A DNA stretch of 64,000 nucleotides, from assembly GCA_040285745.1 (NCBI GenBank), contig JAUFOR010000005.1, positions 558,001 to 622,000 on the forward strand. The letters run 5' to 3'. The DNA comes from Barthelona sp. PCE (taxonomy: Eukaryota > Metamonada: BaSk clade). Of the stretch, positions 24,132-33,638 are shown piece by piece. Each line of letters begins with the position of its first letter. Position 1 is the stretch's first letter. A program made the translations under genes and the position numbers. The notes under the pieces are model-generated. The model was not told the DNA's origin and did no database searches. It saw nothing but the letters and a program-made list of their open reading frames with translations.

Positions 24132-27125
24132 ATGCTTCAATTTAAGCATAGTGAAATCGTCAAGGACGATGGAGCACTCCGTATTAATGATGAAATTCTT
24201 TCAAAAGCATTTGCATTCGCTGAAGAATCCAAATTCTATGTTGAGGGCGACTTTACGGGCTCAAAATCACAAAGATTAACCGGGCCGATCCGTATCAGAT
24301 CGAATTGCGAGATGTACGAGCCTCTTGGTGGTCAGTATAAGATTCTTAACGAAAAGGACGGTATCTTCCTTTGCGTACATTGGAAGGAGGATTACACCAT
24401 TGTTTTCACGGTTGACTCCGAGGCCAAGAAGCAGGAGTTCATTGTATCGTTCAAGAAATATTTTCATTTCGTTGATGGTGATATCCACATGGCTGGAAAC
24501 AATATTCTATTTTCTGCATCGATTCACACATCACCAGAGTCTATTAGCCAGCTTAACGATGCCCTGAAGCAACATCTCGAGGGCTACGTGCTGACAAGCG
24601 GTGTTAAAAATTTTTTATTCTCAATCGATCGAAAAAACAAAGAAATCGGCTACCAGGACCTGTTTGTCACCGAAAAGAACCTCAGTGGGTTCTCAGACGC
24701 AGCGCCCAGCGCCTTTTCCTGCTTCAGATCCAACAAGGCATTTTTGCATCTGACGTGCTGTAATCCAGTGGTTGGACTGCGGTTGTTCGAGATTGTCCTA
24801 TCGCAGAACGGCATGGCTGCCCTCGCATTGGTAGAAACGGTTCCCCCACCAGCAGAGATTTTGTGGATGCAGCTCACGCCCAGTAATTTTGCTTGCTATG
24901 ATGAAGAAGGATGGCTGCATCTCTTCTCAATCACACGGGCTGGCGTCGCGTGCGAGCTTTCCGTGGACGCAGCCGTTGAGTTATGTGAGGAACCAGTGCA
25001 AATGAATAAGAACACTCACTCCAACTGTCTGGTTCTGGTTGAAGGTATTCACCGTGGCGCAAATGTACTCGTGAACCAGGTGCATCAACCAATGTCGGCG
25101 TCCTCCAACATGTGCAAAGTAACTGTGATGTCACTGGCTAACAATGTCACGCTGAGTATGCTTCTGGACAATACGTTCGAGAATGGACTGTGCACACATG
25201 CACTGATGGACGGGCTCCTGTTTGTATTCAACGGAAACGGTTATGCTTTTTTTGATGTTGGCGACAACCACAAGCCATACGGTTCGCTTTTCATCGAAAG
25301 GGATGTCTCCTTCCTGGAGGGATACACCACATCAAGCGGAAATGCGCTGATCAACCTAAGTTCAGGTCGTCGTTGCACGCTCGCTTTAGATATCGTTGCT
25401 ATAAAGCAGACGCTTGAGTTAAGCATCAAAAGCGCCAATTCTCTGCTCGCATACATGTTTACTCATCTTTACATGCACCATGTGAGCCATGACGTACCTA
25501 CAAAGCAAAAAATTACCGAGATTTATGATTTGTGTAGAGATGTGGATACCTCGATGCTCAGCATGGGTATATTCAGGGAGCTTATGTACACGATGATATT
25601 CTCTGTCTTCCAGGAGGAGGAATACTTCCAAACGACCGTAACCAATGAACTGAGACACATTTTCCCATGTAATGCCATAGACGAAGTTTTTTACTCAAAC
25701 AGCATCCATAATTCATCAAATATAAGCCTCAAACTTGGTCTATTTCTCGAATTCGAGGAAATGATAAACGGCTTCACAAAAGTCCATGTCGACGTCCGAT
25801 CAATGACGACCGAACATGACGGAGAGGAATCTTCTATTGGTATGGAATTGTTAAGCCCGGGTAGCCAGAAACTACATGCGTTTAAGTCTCCTACTTTTTC
25901 TCGAAAGAAAAAAAAAATTGAGAAAAAAATTCCGTTCTTTGGTTACAATCTGCCACAGAACCCTGAAGGGAAATGCAACTTTGTCGACTACAGGATGAGC
26001 GCTGTTCAGACAAAGGATATCCAGGCTCTAAATGTGGAAGAAAACGTGGGAATATTCGGGAAGTTTAGGAATTTCTTCTCTCGCTCTGCCTCTTTAGAAG
26101 ACAAGTTCCTCTTCAACCAGACAGTCATTCGCAACCCCAGGGTCATCCAAAACACAAAACGCATAGATATAGTCATTGATGCGATCAAAAAAGCAAACGA
26201 AACAATGAGGAATCCTGTTCTCAGCGAAATAACCTCTGACGAGTATCTGATCATTGGCAACGGGTTCCAGTTCAGCATCACCAAGGCCCTGAAGTTCTTT
26301 ATTTCCCTGGAGGAGGAGGATGTGTTTTTATTAGAGAATCTTTTTGTTTTTATTAATGAAATTGGATTCATGTCTTCTTTCAAGCGTGACATCCAATTCC
26401 TGGGCACATACATCGATAGTGCACTCAACACACTTTCTCCCAAGGCACTGTTCGACAACATCCACTTAGGACTTTTCCCTACGTTCCCCAAATGGATCTT
26501 AGACCTATGGTGCGCCCCGAACGAGCTGATGAAGAGCACCGTACATGGAGGGTCGGTTCGCTCTATCCTGATGAAGTCTATGGGAAGCGAAGCAGCGTCA
26601 ACACCATTAGCATATTCTGGTTGCCCCTTGGCGGACGACATTGGTTTCTTTGGGTATAACATCTCCGGCATTGACCATTTAACAAAGACAATCATTGCTA
26701 CTGATGACTCGATGCAATCCTTATTGGAGTATTTCAATTCTTATGCCAAAGAAAAGATATTTGGTAGACACGTTGAAGTTAGTGAAAATATTTATCTATG
26801 TCGCGTTTTACTTGCAAAGCTCGTCCACAGTGCGTACGAGCGACTTCCGTTATTGCCTGCAAACAACGAATCTCGTCATTCTGAAAAACTAGAACAGACA
26901 CGTGTTTTTGAAATCTTTGATGCAGCCTTAAAGAGCAATAACCTAAGCGTCCGTTCCGACACAGCAATGAACAATTTTAGTGCTTTTGTGGTTGGAAAGA
27001 AGAGAAAAATTTATCCCGATTCGGACACTAACATTAAGCCAATCAGCATTGCTGGTGAGCTGTCGACCTACTTCTTCAAGCGATGGAAACTTAACGTCGA
27101 AAGTGATTTCCATGTAGTTATGTAA
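24132..27125 (+). CDS. Large protein of unknown function, weakly GSAP/pigeon-like
   Basis: A 997-residue soluble protein with no signal peptide. The first about 420 residues are rich in beta strands with repeated hydrophobic-aromatic spacing (GGQYKILNEKDGIFLCVHWK, LLFVFNGNGYAFFDVGDN), compatible with a beta-propeller. Residues about 430-990 look alpha-helical (LLAYMFTHLYMHHVSH and similar), with a basic segment RKKKKIEKKIPFF near 594. The order of a propeller-like half followed by helices, together with the YAFFDVGDN and LDLWCAP stretches, recalls the gamma-secretase-activating protein (pigeon) family. The likeness is weak and from memory; I would not name it so without a profile search. It follows eIF3j by 58 nt and converges on the P-loop kinase. 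Confidence 0.35.
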   Translation: MLQFKHSEIVKDDGALRINDEILSKAFAFAEESKFYVEGDFTGSKSQRLTGPIRIRSNCEMYEPLGGQYKILNEKDGIFLCVHWKEDYTIVFTVDSEAKKQEFIVSFKKYFHFVDGDIHMAGNNILFSASIHTSPESISQLNDALKQHLEGYVLTSGVKNFLFSIDRKNKEIGYQDLFVTEKNLSGFSDAAPSAFSCFRSNKAFLHLTCCNPVVGLRLFEIVLSQNGMAALALVETVPPPAEILWMQLTPSNFACYDEEGWLHLFSITRAGVACELSVDAAVELCEEPVQMNKNTHSNCLVLVEGIHRGANVLVNQVHQPMSASSNMCKVTVMSLANNVTLSMLLDNTFENGLCTHALMDGLLFVFNGNGYAFFDVGDNHKPYGSLFIERDVSFLEGYTTSSGNALINLSSGRRCTLALDIVAIKQTLELSIKSANSLLAYMFTHLYMHHVSHDVPTKQKITEIYDLCRDVDTSMLSMGIFRELMYTMIFSVFQEEEYFQTTVTNELRHIFPCNAIDEVFYSNSIHNSSNISLKLGLFLEFEEMINGFTKVHVDVRSMTTEHDGEESSIGMELLSPGSQKLHAFKSPTFSRKKKKIEKKIPFFGYNLPQNPEGKCNFVDYRMSAVQTKDIQALNVEENVGIFGKFRNFFSRSASLEDKFLFNQTVIRNPRVIQNTKRIDIVIDAIKKANETMRNPVLSEITSDEYLIIGNGFQFSITKALKFFISLEEEDVFLLENLFVFINEIGFMSSFKRDIQFLGTYIDSALNTLSPKALFDNIHLGLFPTFPKWILDLWCAPNELMKSTVHGGSVRSILMKSMGSEAASTPLAYSGCPLADDIGFFGYNISGIDHLTKTIIATDDSMQSLLEYFNSYAKEKIFGRHVEVSENIYLCRVLLAKLVHSAYERLPLLPANNESRHSEKLEQTRVFEIFDAALKSNNLSVRSDTAMNNFSAFVVGKKRKIYPDSDTNIKPISIAGELSTYFFKRWKLNVESDFHVVM

Positions 27126-27167
27126 GTAAAGAATTTTTTAGGAAAAATCTTTTAATGAAGAATTAAG

Positions 27168-27935
27168 CTACTGAATGTTGTTAGGGGATGTATAAGGTAG
27201 TTCTGAGTTAACGTATAAAGGATTGAAAGCATGGAACGCCTCGCCGCTGACACTGTTCGAACGGAAACGATGATGCAATCCTTTATAAAACTTGCCTGAT
27301 GCGAAAACCTCGTCCTGAATGTTGGGGATGTAAAGATGGATGGATGGAGATCTATACTTCAAAATCCATGAAGCGTTTTGACGATCATTACGATTAGCGC
27401 GCTCTTCAGCAGCTTCGTAGCTCAATCCAAACGCCTGCATGTGCCTGTAGATAACACGTGCCATTGCGTCATCGATCCCAACGTCCATAAACCAGCGTAC
27501 ATCAAAAAGATTCGATAACCGGTTCCAAGGCTCAACATTCATCAACAGGTAGTTCCCCTCAATGAGAACTACAAGCTGGTTAGGTGTGATGACAATAGAG
27601 TTCGGGACGGGGTCGCCGACATGATGATCGAAAGAGGGGAAGGACCCAAACTGGTTCTGGCGCAGACTCGTCAAATCCTTCTCAAGCGCGTCGTAATCAA
27701 AAGTGTGGGGTGCCCCACGAACTGCCATCTCCTCGGGGGAGAGATACTGCTGCGGAATATGATATCCATCCATTGAAACAATGCCAACAGTTTGGTCTCC
27801 CATTTCCTGTTTGATCTGACGACAGATCGTGCTCTTTCCCGAACCTGGGATACCCGCGATAGCCACGAGGGTTTGCCTTTGAGGAGAGAATTGCTTCTTA
27901 ATGAGGTTTAATAAATCACTAACGATGCGGTTCAT
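27168..27935 (-). CDS. P-loop kinase of the uridine kinase/phosphoribulokinase superfamily
   Basis: A 255-residue small-molecule kinase. Walker A is GIPGSGKST (28-36). The substrate-side motif MDGYHIPQQYLSPEE and RGAPHTFDYDALEKDL follow, as in the bacterial-like YggC/FrcK and fungal Yfh7 group (family pattern MDGFHL...RKGAPxTFD). The FDHHVGDPVPNSI stretch and the beta strand LVVLIEGNYLLM occupy the expected positions. The substrate is not predictable: related proteins are annotated as uridine-, pantothenate- or glycerate-like kinases. Length fits the group (210-260). It is divergent from UFC1. Confidence 0.75.
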   Translation of the reverse strand: MNRIVSDLLNLIKKQFSPQRQTLVAIAGIPGSGKSTICRQIKQEMGDQTVGIVSMDGYHIPQQYLSPEEMAVRGAPHTFDYDALEKDLTSLRQNQFGSFPSFDHHVGDPVPNSIVITPNQLVVLIEGNYLLMNVEPWNRLSNLFDVRWFMDVGIDDAMARVIYRHMQAFGLSYEAAEERANRNDRQNASWILKYRSPSIHLYIPNIQDEVFASGKFYKGLHHRFRSNSVSGEAFHAFNPLYVNSELPYTSPNNIQ

Positions 27936-28301
27936 TGTATGACAAAAATTTTAATGTGCGTTGGGTAGTTTTTTGGTGTACTTAAGCGCTAACTAGCTTG
28001 AAAATTGCAATAATGCCCGTAGATGTACGAAAACGATATAGCACATTTTTTCGCTATAAAAAGTATTGTGGACTGTAAAAAGGAAGTTCTGCCTCAGTTT
28101 CTTACTATCTACCCACGATGCACCCAAAATAAAGCAACTCATAACCTAAATATCTTTTACTCTTCATTATTCGTTTTTAGAAATATTTCAAAACTGACAC
28201 CCCATCAAAAAGCGACTGTAATTCATGATTCGCCAAAAAAAAGTTGCAATAATTCATAACAACGTTATTCACCTAATTCACAGGGGGCAAACAGACATTA
28301 A
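27936..28301. other. 366-nt divergent spacer, P-loop kinase / UFC1
   Basis: AT-rich, with short unconvincing frames only (including a 78-codon stretch without family-like features or a good start). It presumably holds both promoters. Confidence 0.35.
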
Positions 28302-28865
28302 ATGTCAACCACAAACATTGTAGAACAGATCCCACGTTGTTCTGTCCGAGCTGGACCAAGAGACGGTGCTCAATGGGTCGAAAGATTGAAAGAAGAGTAC
28401 AGAGCTCTCATCTCCTATATTAAAATCAACAAAGATAACGGTAGGGACTGGTTTAAGCTGGAACCTAACAAGCAAAGGACAAAATGGACAGGATCCTGTT
28501 GGTTCTTTTACAACAATCTTCGTTATGAATTCGATTTAGAGTTTGAGATCCCTGTTGGCTATCCCACAGTATCCCCTGCACTAATGCTCCCCCAGCTTGA
28601 TGGCTGCACTGTCAAAATGTATCGTGGAGGAAAGATCTGCTTAACAGATCACTTCCATCCTCTTTGGGCACGTAATGTACCACGTTTCGGCATTGCCCAT
28701 GCTCTTGCACTCGGGCTAGCCCCCTGGCTTGCGGCAGAGATCCCATTCATGGCAGCCGCTGGAACAATTCCAAGAGAAATTGATCCGGCTTGTCCTAATG
28801 GAGCTGTTAAAGAAGAAGAGGAACTGTTGGAGAACGTGGACATCACCATTGAGGAAGAATCCTAG
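28302..28865 (+). CDS. UFC1: UFM1-conjugating enzyme UFC1
   Basis: The E2 of the ufmylation pathway, which modifies ER-bound ribosomes among other targets. It has 187 residues; human has 167. Alignment is direct: [80 protein letters not shown] and [20 protein letters not shown]. The active-site cysteine is C113 within GKICLTDHF. About 20 extra acidic residues ([17 protein letters not shown]) extend the C-terminus. The TAG stop (28863-28865) overlaps the stop of the minus-strand gene within a CTAG tetramer. Confidence 0.97.
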   Translation: MSTTNIVEQIPRCSVRAGPRDGAQWVERLKEEYRALISYIKINKDNGRDWFKLEPNKQRTKWTGSCWFFYNNLRYEFDLEFEIPVGYPTVSPALMLPQLDGCTVKMYRGGKICLTDHFHPLWARNVPRFGIAHALALGLAPWLAAEIPFMAAAGTIPREIDPACPNGAVKEEEELLENVDITIEEES

Positions 28866-29530
28866 ATTTGACAGTTGTCCCAATATACACACATCCATAA
28901 CCGAAATCCTGGCATCAGGACGATAGCAATAAACCTTACGAACAGAAGACATGGGATCGATCTGAAGCGCCGAAGAATACGACCCTGCCCAAGACCGAAA
29001 ATGACTTCAAAGACAAAGAACCATGGAAGAGATAAATACGGTAAAGCAGCCAAGATAATTGTAATCCACGTTGATTTTGTCAAAAAACCTGCTAAATAGC
29101 GGTTTAGCTCAACGGTAAGTGCACTAACCACAGTCGTTGCAACGTTTAAAATAAAAAATAAGTGGTTTTGAAATAAATCCACATCAAAAAAAATTTCTTC
29201 AAAAGAAGTAATCGCAGAGCCGCTTAATGCCGGGTGGACGTCCATTCCGAGTGCTTTGTGGACCATGGTAGTACAAAATATACCACCCATGAGAAAGAGG
29301 AATGCAACAATGGAATCATATGTGAAACGGAGCCCATTGTTAAATTTCCATATGCGGAGTTCCTTTTGCTTCAGCTTCGAGATGCCTCTGAGTGCGAAAA
29401 CACATTGTAAAGTTCGAATTATTATAGTATACCACATTAAATAAATCGTGTTAGTTTTTAATACGTTAAAATGTACTGCAGCCTCCATGATAGCGCATAC
29501 AACATAATATAAAGCCCAAAAAACTGTCAT
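28862..29530 (-). CDS. Polytopic membrane protein, unknown
   Basis: A 222-residue protein starting at the ATG at 29528-29530. Hydropathy by eye suggests six or so helices: [91 protein letters not shown], then [15 protein letters not shown]. Charged loops ([23 protein letters not shown]) are short. No conserved motif is recognised. It is arranged tail-to-tail with UFC1, sharing the CTAG that contains both stops. Confidence 0.6.
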   Translation of the reverse strand: MTVFWALYYVVCAIMEAAVHFNVLKTNTIYLMWYTIIIRTLQCVFALRGISKLKQKELRIWKFNNGLRFTYDSIVAFLFLMGGIFCTTMVHKALGMDVHPALSGSAITSFEEIFFDVDLFQNHLFFILNVATTVVSALTVELNRYLAGFLTKSTWITIILAALPYLSLPWFFVFEVIFGLGQGRILRRFRSIPCLLFVRFIAIVLMPGFRLWMCVYWDNCQI

Positions 29531-29697
29531 TGTATTACTGATCAAGTTCTATAAGGTGTAGTAAATGAAATCAAGAAAACAGGCTCATACAACACCTTAA
29601 TCTCTTTATTTAAGAGCTAAACTGTAAATAAAAATATGTTACGTGACATTTACTATTGAATTACTGCGAAAATACTTACAAAAAATGAGAAAAATTA

Positions 29698-30042
29698 TTA
29701 AAAACCTCTATCCCTTAAGAGAGCCGAGATTTGTGGTGATGTCATATCCTCGCCAATAGGAAGGGTTTCAATAACCTCACCATTCTTTGAAAACTCAAAA
29801 ACAGGAGCTTCATATGAATTAATGATTTTGCAAGCGAAGTTGGGCATCTCGTATCTCTTCCACAGCTTAACGCCAGGATACTTTCCAAGACGGCAGTTAC
29901 AAGTAGCAGCTCTGAAAATACATTCAGTCTCTTCAACGGCATTAGTTTCAATACCATCCACATATGATGGTGATTCCGGGTCTAATGCAAGTGTGAATGA
30001 CAGAAGTGCCAAAAGAATAAGCCCAATCTGAATTCTATTCAT
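29698..30042 (-). CDS. Secreted/ER Sep15-SelM family thioredoxin-fold redox protein, Cys form
   Basis: A 114-residue protein with a signal peptide (1-20, MNRIQIGLILLALLSFTLAL). The mature part matches the Sep15/SelM family: CNCRLGKYPGVKLWKRYEMP aligns to the Sep15 CGUKLGRFPQVQAFV motif, and EVIETLPIGEDMTSPQISAL plus LRDRGF align to the SelM tail (MTREEINALVQELGF). The redox pair is C48-N49-C50, so the selenocysteine position is Cys; there is no in-frame TGA. C41 and C71 may form a further disulphide. It probably acts in ER thiol chemistry or glycoprotein folding; that role is inferred from the family. The long UGGT-binding Cys-rich part of Sep15 is absent. Confidence 0.8.
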   Translation of the reverse strand: MNRIQIGLILLALLSFTLALDPESPSYVDGIETNAVEETECIFRAATCNCRLGKYPGVKLWKRYEMPNFACKIINSYEAPVFEFSKNGEVIETLPIGEDMTSPQISALLRDRGF

Positions 30043-30838
30043 CAAAAAATGATAGTGTGATTAAATGCAATAACGAGCTCCACATAATATTCGTTCTCTT
30101 CCGAAGTAAGACTGTTGATATTAATTCATTTTCTGCTGATTTGATGGTACTAGAGTTAATGTATAATAAAATAGAAAAAGCTCACTTTACTAACTTTACA
30201 ATTGTTATTATTGAATCGTGTTTATTACTTTCCTGAAAACTTTTGTTCCATAAAATTAGGTGATATGGATATAAATGAAAGATAAAAATAAAAATGGTTT
30301 TGTAAACAACCTATTGTCTTGTACCCTGTAAAATTTATGATAGTCATGTTTAATACACAATATATAACATCATTTATTGTTTTAAATAGCAAAATAAGTA
30401 TCATACAGCAAATTCTATTTTTTCTTAACGTACACACATTTTATGTGGATTAAATATTAGTACAACGTTGTGATAATCAAATATTAAAAAACAATCAAAT
30501 ATTTTTATGTTCCTCACTATACTTTAGGTGTAGTTAAGATAGCAGTAAGAAAAAAATGATTAATATTCAGATTCGATTTTAGAAACAAAAGAACATGATA
30601 TTTGAGTAAAAAATTACAGTAAAATCCACAATTTTAGATTTTAAATGTAAAATTTGTATTAAATGTAGATATTTTTTTTTCTCTTGATAATAATGGATTT
30701 ACATTGATTCATAATCAGTAAGTAGCTGCTTTTTTATATCTGCAGGTGCTTTTCTCAAGAATAAAAGCGTTTACGGACGGAGTTTATTTTTTGAGGAATC
30801 TACTAAAAATTCGGAAAACAAAATATGCACAATAAGGT
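30043..30838. other. 796-nt AT-rich spacer; no gene seen
   Basis: Very AT-rich with short poly-A/T runs. The longest open stretch (about 70 codons near 30225-30437) has composition expected of random AT-rich sequence. It lies between the redoxin start and the antiporter 3' end, both on the minus strand. Confidence 0.4.
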
Positions 30839-33121
30839 TTATTCATCAACAGGAACGAGCTCTACATCAATTCCTTCCAGTTCTAAATCCGATACAGAAT
30901 CTGAAATGTCATCCTCTCTCAACAACACTTCACCTTTGTAAACAGTTACCTTTTTGCCAAAAACAAAGACATAGGCCGTTAAAACTGCTGCTCCGATGAT
31001 AAGCAGCAGCACGGGGTTGACGCGGAGACCGGCAAAGATGTAAAGAATGAAGGAAACGATACCTGCCGAAACCGTGTACGGGATCTGCGTGCGAACGTGC
31101 TCAAAAGCAGTTGTTCCTGCAACGAGAGCCGAGAAGATGGACGTGTCTGAGAGGAGAGTCAACTGATTACCAAGGATCGATAACCCCATTGTGGCGGCAA
31201 CACTGGCAAGCAGCACCTCATCATTGGGGTTGGTTGTCTTTGCGAGGGCGAAACAGAAGGGGTACAGGAGTGCGAGGGTGGAGAAGACCGAGCCGCTGAA
31301 GCAGCCGATGCACGCTGCTAAAATTCCAACAGCAAACGGTAGCCACATGAGGGGTACGTCAAGATTTTGAGCGAGATACTGCGTTGTTCCGAGCTTTTTA
31401 ATGATATAACCGAGTGAAAAGGCACCAACGAGAGCGCAGAGAGGCTCAATAACAGTCTTGAATCCTGCGTAAATAATCTGGAAGGCGGAGTGAAAATCGA
31501 CCAATGAACGACGGAGAGCAATGCCAGTTGACAAGAGAAGACCGGTCGCTGACGCCCAAAGGATGGCAACGAAGGGGTCAGTATTTGCGAGGATGTCAAG
31601 GATGCCGTAGGTGTGCTTGCTCCCGTCCAACTCATCTCTAATTTCTGCAGCCTTGGCCGTCGCGTTCATGTCAGTATAGTATGTAAAGTCCTGCTCGAGC
31701 CCGTGGCGTGTCTCTGATATCTCAGTAACGCCCAGGTAAAGAATCGCAATAACTAAAACAAGGAAGAGTGTGACGACTGGCACCAAGGAATTTGTGATTG
31801 ATACTCGATTCAGCATTGCCCTGTCATTCTCGTTATCGGGATCAAGAATGGGCTCGGCCGCATGGGGGTTCTCACAGCCAATTTCCTGGTTGATGATTTG
31901 TGCAAGCTCTCGAAGATCCTGCAGATGTACGCCGCTTGCCTCGTTTTCATTCTCAGACAAGTCAGAAATGTCATCTTGCAGCTGCTCCTTGGGGATCAAG
32001 CTGGTCTGGATGGTCCCTATTCTCTTCTTAACCTTGTCCACAACGTGATCAGGTGCTTTTTGTTTGGTTTCAACAACACCATGAACACGGCAGTTTTCTT
32101 CAGCTGTGTACATGACACCGACGTCTCTTCCGGTAACGACTGTCAAGAAGCACAGGTAGAGGCTTAGAATAGAATAAAACGAGTATGGAATGGTCTTGAC
32201 AATAAAAACAATAGCATCGCTGTCGATACTTAATGTGGTCATCTCTACATCAATAAGGTTAGCTTGGAAACCGATCCAACTCGTTGCGATGAAGAGAGAA
32301 CAACAGGAAGCGCTGACTATGTCAATTACATAGGCGAGTTTAGCCGGTGATACTCTTTTTTTCTTGGTGACAAGAGACATAACGGAGCCTGTGATGAGAA
32401 TATTGCAGTAATCGTCGAAGAAGAGGAGAAGTCCGAGCAATAAAACTGCTAGAATTGTTCTTTTTGAATCTTTTGCGAATTTTGAGACAAAGCCTAATAA
32501 AGCGCTATTTGCAGCCGTACGACTGAGCATTCCGATAATAGACGCAAGAAGCATTGTAAAAATGAGAATGGCAGCGTTCTCTGGATCACCTAAAATTGAA
32601 GGGAAGAGACTGCCAATTGTGTTAAGGAATCCTTTGATGGGGTTGAACTTATAGATGAACGTTTCGGCAATGATTAGCGTAAAGAAAATACTGGGGAAGG
32701 TCTGCTTGGTGATGATTGCAAAGATGATGAGTAGAATAGGAGGGATAATGGTTAAAAACCCAGGAAGATTCCAGATTGTGGTTGATCGGCTCCCCAGTCC
32801 AGTAACAGTCACATCAACGTCGTTGGTGAACGAGAAGTCAGTTTTGACGTTACTGATTTCAATGGTATCAATGAACTGATAGTCATCATCGCAAAGTCTG
32901 AATGTGTGAGTGCTTGTGGATTTTTTTGCAAAAACCACCGTTGCGTTGCGATCAGCACAGCTTGTAGCGTCGAGAAAAGATCCGCTATGGCTGAATTTGA
33001 GATTTAAGGTGAACTTCACACCTGAGACGCTGCTTGTAGGGACATCCACGCCTATGAAATATATACCACTGCAGAGTACTGAAGGTACAAAGATTAGCAG
33101 TAAAAGGGCAAGTAGCTTCAT
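30839..33121 (-). CDS. NhaC-family Na+/H+ antiporter with an N-terminal lumenal domain
   Basis: A 760-residue ion-transporter-superfamily protein from the ATG at 33119-33121. Residues 1-18 are a signal peptide (MKLLALLLLIFVPSVLCS). Residues about 19-115 form a small extracytoplasmic beta-rich domain with C55 and C77. From about 118 on it is polytopic. NhaC landmarks are FFDDYCNILITGSV (234-247, with the DD pair expected in the transport site), KLAYVIDIVSASCCSLFIAT and SWIGFQANLI. A hydrophilic cytosolic loop (about 380-500) is acidic and splits the two halves, and the tail is acidic (DDISDSVSDLELEGIDVELV). The family is mostly bacterial, with scattered protist members; the loop and ectodomain are eukaryotic additions. 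The probable location is the plasma membrane or an acidic compartment. Confidence 0.85.
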   Translation of the reverse strand: MKLLALLLLIFVPSVLCSGIYFIGVDVPTSSVSGVKFTLNLKFSHSGSFLDATSCADRNATVVFAKKSTSTHTFRLCDDDYQFIDTIEISNVKTDFSFTNDVDVTVTGLGSRSTTIWNLPGFLTIIPPILLIIFAIITKQTFPSIFFTLIIAETFIYKFNPIKGFLNTIGSLFPSILGDPENAAILIFTMLLASIIGMLSRTAANSALLGFVSKFAKDSKRTILAVLLLGLLLFFDDYCNILITGSVMSLVTKKKRVSPAKLAYVIDIVSASCCSLFIATSWIGFQANLIDVEMTTLSIDSDAIVFIVKTIPYSFYSILSLYLCFLTVVTGRDVGVMYTAEENCRVHGVVETKQKAPDHVVDKVKKRIGTIQTSLIPKEQLQDDISDLSENENEASGVHLQDLRELAQIINQEIGCENPHAAEPILDPDNENDRAMLNRVSITNSLVPVVTLFLVLVIAILYLGVTEISETRHGLEQDFTYYTDMNATAKAAEIRDELDGSKHTYGILDILANTDPFVAILWASATGLLLSTGIALRRSLVDFHSAFQIIYAGFKTVIEPLCALVGAFSLGYIIKKLGTTQYLAQNLDVPLMWLPFAVGILAACIGCFSGSVFSTLALLYPFCFALAKTTNPNDEVLLASVAATMGLSILGNQLTLLSDTSIFSALVAGTTAFEHVRTQIPYTVSAGIVSFILYIFAGLRVNPVLLLIIGAAVLTAYVFVFGKKVTVYKGEVLLREDDISDSVSDLELEGIDVELVPVDE

Positions 33122-33638
33122 GGAAAAGGTAATATTTTCACAACAACTTTGACTTTGCAGATTGCTGTTTCTGGAGTGTGTAATTGGTATGTTATATCTG
33201 TTTAAAGTGAGATATTGGCTAATTAGTTCAACAAGATTCTCACCACAAAGAATTTTAATCACGTTCAAATCGAAGCCAACCGTTTGTAAACATCCATAAA
33301 TTCGGTATTTTGTGGTCATATATAAAATCTGAAAGGCAAAGTGTTTCTTCAGATTTTTTTTTTCCATTTCGTCCTCTTAGAGCTATTTTAAAGATGTCAG
33401 GATTCACTTATTCCCAAATTCTCATATTTTTGAACAATCAAAACCCAGATGTGATTGTTTTAGAGAGCCGGGTGTTTTTATGGTCCTTTTTACAAACAGG
33501 ATTTGTAGGTTAGAATACGGCATCAGTGCGGCATATTCGAAAAAGCTAGTAAAAAAGGGAAGATATTACTGAGTGAAGACTTTATTGGTATTACTTGATA
33601 TACAAGTTTACAACTCATTAAAAAAGGTACTATACATA
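33122..33638. other. 517-nt spacer; one 39-codon ATG frame, nothing convincing
   Basis: A short frame starts with ATG at 33394 (MSGFTYSQILIFLNNQNPDV) and stops after 39 codons. It is not supported by any family. The rest is AT-rich. Confidence 0.35.

Noticed and set aside
29850-29910. Selenocysteine (TGA) in the Sep15/SelM-like protein
   Set aside because: The codon at the motif is a Cys codon and no in-frame TGA interrupts the gene.
30225-30437. 70-codon minus-strand frame in AT-rich spacer
   Set aside because: Composition is what random AT-rich sequence gives; no homology or context support.
33394-33513. 39-codon ATG frame in the spacer upstream of the antiporter
   Set aside because: Too short, no known family, and no supporting splice signals nearby.
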